Shown here: positions 62,758 through 64,000 of the stretch, in pieces | Numbering within the stretch: the stretch's first letter is position 1 | Layout: every line of letters starts with the position of its first letter | Source: Polynucleobacter sp. JS-JIR-5-A7 | Lineage (GTDB): Bacteria > Pseudomonadota > Gammaproteobacteria > Burkholderiales > Burkholderiaceae | Direction: 5' to 3' | Length of the DNA: 64,000 nt | Assembly (NCBI RefSeq): GCF_018687935.1 | Contig: NZ_CP061308.1 | Location: forward strand, 366,048 to 430,047 | Notes under the pieces: model-generated | What the model saw: the letters and a program-made list of their open reading frames with translations, nothing else | What the model was told of the DNA's origin: nothing | Database searches by the model: none | Made by a program: the position numbers and the translations under genes

Positions 62758-63627
62758 TTATTTACTTGCTGGAAACCATTCCAAGACTTCAACTGCTTGG
62801 TGGTCGCCACAGATGCCGAATACCCGATTATCAACCACTTGGATACCAGTAGCCCTAAGATCGAGCTTGGCTGGAAAGGGGCCTTTCAGGCTAGTGCGGG
62901 CTAGGATCATGGTTGCGCCATTGTGCTCAGTAAAAGACCCTGGATAGGGGGGTGCAACGGCTCTGACAAGGTTATGGACTTGCTGTGCACTCTGATTCCA
63001 GTGAATTTGCCCATCAGCAGGCTTTCTGCCGCCAAAATAACTGCCTTTTTGGAGTTCATTGGGCTTGCGGGGAACTTTGCCTTGGAGAAGCTCTGGCAGA
63101 ACTTGGTTGATCACTGCTACAGCAGCTTCACTGACTTTACCAAAGACATCTGTCGCGGTTTCGTCTGGACCAATGCTGACCTTTGCTTGTCCAACAATGT
63201 CACCAGCATCCGGTTTGACTTCCATGACATGGAGGGTGGCACCAGTTTCTGTCTCGCCATGCAAGATTGCCCAATTGACTGGTGCTCGACCTCGGTACTT
63301 CGGTAGTAATGAGCCATGCATATTGAGTGCGGCAATCTTGGCGCAAGCCAAAATTTGCGCCGGAATCATATGGCGGTAGTAGAAGGAAAAAATATAGTCA
63401 GGCGATAGTGCTTGAAGCTTAGGAGTTAAATCATTTAACTCGCTAGCACTTGGCGTGATGTAAGGAATGTTTTTTTCAGTACAGAGTTTGGCGACGCTAG
63501 CGAACCAGACATTCTCATTGGGGTCGTCTTCGTGAGTAACTACCAGATCAACTTGGATACCCGCATTAAGAAGTGCTTTGAGGCAATTAACGCCAACATC
63601 GTGATATGCGAATACGACAGCGTGCAA
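62758..63627 (-). CDS. UDP-4-amino-4-deoxy-L-arabinose formyltransferase (ArnA N-terminal domain homologue, stand-alone)
   Basis: This 289-residue formyltransferase has the Asn-His-Asp set in AALNMHGSLLPKYRGRAPVN and VKPDAGDIVGQA. It resembles the N-terminal half of ArnA, which adds a formyl group from N10-formyl-tetrahydrofolate to the amino-arabinose nucleotide. The only start that preserves the core (HAVVFAYHDVGVN) is TTG at 63627, immediately after the arnC TAA. It is translationally linked with arnC. Confidence 0.88.
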   Translation of the reverse strand: MHAVVFAYHDVGVNCLKALLNAGIQVDLVVTHEDDPNENVWFASVAKLCTEKNIPYITPSASELNDLTPKLQALSPDYIFSFYYRHMIPAQILACAKIAALNMHGSLLPKYRGRAPVNWAILHGETETGATLHVMEVKPDAGDIVGQAKVSIGPDETATDVFGKVSEAAVAVINQVLPELLQGKVPRKPNELQKGSYFGGRKPADGQIHWNQSAQQVHNLVRAVAPPYPGSFTEHNGATMILARTSLKGPFPAKLDLRATGIQVVDNRVFGICGDHQAVEVLEWFPASK

Positions 63628-64000
63628 TTATTTTTTCTCTAAAACGGTTTGCACCACATAACGTGGGCGATTACGGATCTGCTGATAGATGCGGCCAATA
63701 TATTCACCCAAGAGACCAAGGCCAAAGAGCATCACACCAATTAAGAAGAAAGTGAGCGCAAAGAGGGTGAAGACACCCTCAACCTCGGCACCTAAAACAA
63801 AGCGACGCACCAATAGGTATGCAAACAAGCTGCCGGCAGCGAGCGACAGTAACATGCCCAGAATCGAGAAGATCTGCAAAGGCATGATAGAAAAGCCAGT
63901 AACCAAATCAAAGTTCAACCGAATCAGTTGATAGAGGCTGTATTTGGATTCACCAGCGAAGCGCTCTTCATGCTTGACGCTTATTTCAATGGGGTTGGCA
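63628..64000 (-). CDS. arnC: Undecaprenyl-phosphate 4-deoxy-4-formamido-L-arabinose transferase ArnC, C-terminal part (runs off window)
   Basis: The frame is open from the window edge and ends with TAA at 63628. About 123 residues are visible. They start NPIEISVKHEERFAGESKYS and continue YSLYQLIRLNFDLVTGFSIM, then two membrane segments (about FSILGMLLSLAAGSLFAYLL and FALTFFLIGVMLFGLGLLG). A basic end (IRNRPRYVVQTVLEKK) follows. This matches the membrane-anchored end of ArnC, which moves formamido-arabinose to undecaprenyl phosphate. The catalytic GT2 domain lies outside the window. Confidence 0.9.
   Translation of the reverse strand, partial: ANPIEISVKHEERFAGESKYSLYQLIRLNFDLVTGFSIMPLQIFSILGMLLSLAAGSLFAYLLVRRFVLGAEVEGVFTLFALTFFLIGVMLFGLGLLGEYIGRIYQQIRNRPRYVVQTVLEKK

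Noticed and set aside
1..64000. CRISPR arrays, insertion sequences, prophage or toxin-antitoxin pairs.
   Set aside because: I saw no regularly spaced repeats, transposase or integrase-like proteins, phage structural genes or paired small toxin-antitoxin ORFs.

Overview
The window looks like a chromosomal segment of a free-living betaproteobacterium of the family Burkholderiaceae, most likely Polynucleobacter or a close relative. By eye the G+C content is mid-40s percent. The gene content is compact and housekeeping-like. It carries several betaproteobacterial arrangements: priB between rpsF and rpsR, efp next to earP (EF-P with Arg32), the yceD-rpmF-plsX-fabHDG-acpP-fabF run, and lepA-lepB-rnc-era-recO-pdxJ-acpS-nagZ. 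The genus assignment is an inference from gene content and protein style; no database was searched. I see no prophage, insertion sequence, integrase or CRISPR array.

Layout. Positions 1-9.9 kb are the accessory-looking part: the 3' end of msrP, an HpaB/AbfD-superfamily oxygenase-like gene divergent from a TetR regulator that is probably leaderless, an isochorismatase-family hydrolase, an SDR, a DUF2889 protein, rsuA and phhB homologues, a two-subunit Tat-exported molybdenum hydroxylase (IorAB type), and msrQ, which lies about 8.6 kb from msrP. Positions 9.9-16 kb hold a YedK-like protein, a parvulin, folA-thyA, fdxA with a ferredoxin reductase, a ketopantoate reductase and an unknown gene. 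Positions 16-21 kb hold a TRAP transporter of the TakP/FcbT type, divergent from a 2-hydroxyacid dehydrogenase. Positions 21-24.5 kb are the molybdenum cofactor genes moaA-mobA-moeA plus a small membrane protein. RNase E with a long structured leader follows, then rluC, a HAD phosphatase, sppA, a tetrapyrrole-methylase-fold protein and maf.

Positions 31.8-47.2 kb are one long co-directional block: yceD, rpmF, fatty acid synthesis, a DegP/MucD protease, lepA through acpS, and nagZ. The sigma-E module (rpoE-rseA-rseB), which often sits between fabF and mucD in Burkholderiaceae, is absent there. Positions 47.2-57.4 kb hold efp-earP, uvrC, pgsA, tRNA-Gly(GCC), tRNA-Cys(GCA), a lipoprotein, lexA with a canonical SOS box, an asparaginase, and the rpsF-priB-rpsR-rplI-dnaB operon. 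Positions 57.4-64 kb, all on the minus strand, hold a PsiF-like repeat protein, an NlpC/P60 lipoprotein, a PIN-PhoH protein with an unusual leader, bcp, and part of a lipid A aminoarabinose (arn) operon in which the two ArnA activities are separate genes.

How the genes work together. The molybdenum cofactor genes could supply both molybdoenzymes seen here (MsrP and IorB). FolA and ThyA close the thymidylate/folate cycle. The PlsX/Fab/AcpP/AcpS proteins form a nearly complete fatty acid initiation and elongation set. EarP modifies EF-P. No complete, clearly new defence or mobile system is visible. The most unusual items are the oxygenase-like gene with mixed iron-sulfur ligands, the bcp-phoH intergenic RNA structure, the hairpins in the TRAP locus, the palindrome at 57.8 kb, and the long rne leader.
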